A DNA stretch of 64,000 nt from Candidatus Altimarinota bacterium. GTDB taxonomy: Bacteria; Patescibacteriota; Gracilibacteria; BD1-5; UBA6164. The stretch is from assembly GCA_013350285.1 (NCBI GenBank), contig JAAXWG010000001.1, positions 1 through 64,000 on the forward strand. Direction: 5' to 3'. This document shows, piece after piece, positions 63,944 through 64,000 of the stretch; the stretch's first letter is position 1, and each line of letters opens with the position of its first letter. Both the position numbers and the translations under genes were made by a program. The notes under the pieces were generated by a model. The model was given only the letters and a program-made list of their open reading frames with translations. It was not told the origin of the DNA and made no database searches.

Positions 63944-64000
63944 CTACTTTCATTCTCATCACAAAGGTTTTGAGAGATTATCCATCATTTTTTGAAATTT
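63944..64000 (-). CDS. C-terminal end of a gene cut by the window edge
   Basis: The last 18 codons, KFQKMMDNLSKPLGGEGK and TAG, with two TGA glycines. Only this tail is visible. Its duplicate lies behind trpE. The product cannot be named. Confidence 0.7.

Larger units (their letters stand above)
63884..64000. repeat. Direct repeat, right copy (island boundary)
   Basis: The counterpart of 55812-55928; the match continues to the last base of the window, so the true repeat may be longer. It contains the terminator 63901-63924 and the end of the gene below. Confidence 0.95.

Overview
The window is AT-rich and only makes sense if TGA is read as glycine (genetic code 25). With that change the broken open frames join into about 60 full-length proteins. 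The glycines that define conserved motifs (the PilB Walker A loop, the HtrA GNSGGP motif, MurG GGGTGGH, LPKTG, the residue before the pilin cleavage site) are often written TGA, and every gene ends in TAA or TAG. This points to Gracilibacteria or Absconditabacteria (BD1-5/SR1) in the Patescibacteria/CPR; the sequence does not separate the two.

Layout. 1-3.9 kb is accessory: a DUF4238-like gene, a RAYT transposase carrying a REP palindrome, a kinase-acetyltransferase of the arginine pathway behind an apparent arginine attenuator, and a decayed Mrr-like nuclease. 4-6.4 kb is a tryptophan locus: trpR, a Trp-rich leader peptide with an attenuator, and a fused trpE-trpG. 6.4-18 kb holds transport, type IV pilus, envelope and housekeeping genes (pilB, a LysM-CHAP hydrolase, rplU, hisS, PAP2, murG, tRNA-Gln). 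18-24 kb holds a VTC-domain protein, a C-protein/restriction-endonuclease pair, DUF475, and three proteins with CYTH or CYTH-like domains. 24-48.6 kb is mostly core (pnp, radA, htrA, glmS, greA, nusG, secE, yvcK/glmR, galU, Nif3-like), interrupted by an ATPase-nuclease pair, an LPKTG surface protein, a pilin, a flippase and an intact Mrr-HRDC nuclease. 48.6-55.7 kb encodes tsaC and very large surface proteins.

55.9-63.8 kb is the most unusual part: one tightly packed minus-strand operon reading trpS, a second trpR, a chorismate mutase fused to a SAM methyltransferase, a GNAT, an aspartoacylase-like hydrolase, an ArsC/LMW-phosphatase-like protein, an EamA exporter, trpG and trpE. It lies between two 117-bp direct repeats, so it looks like a mobile or recently duplicated/inserted module. 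I infer that it makes and exports a chorismate/anthranilate- or tryptophan-derived compound under tryptophan control.

Function names come from motif recognition by eye. No database search was possible.
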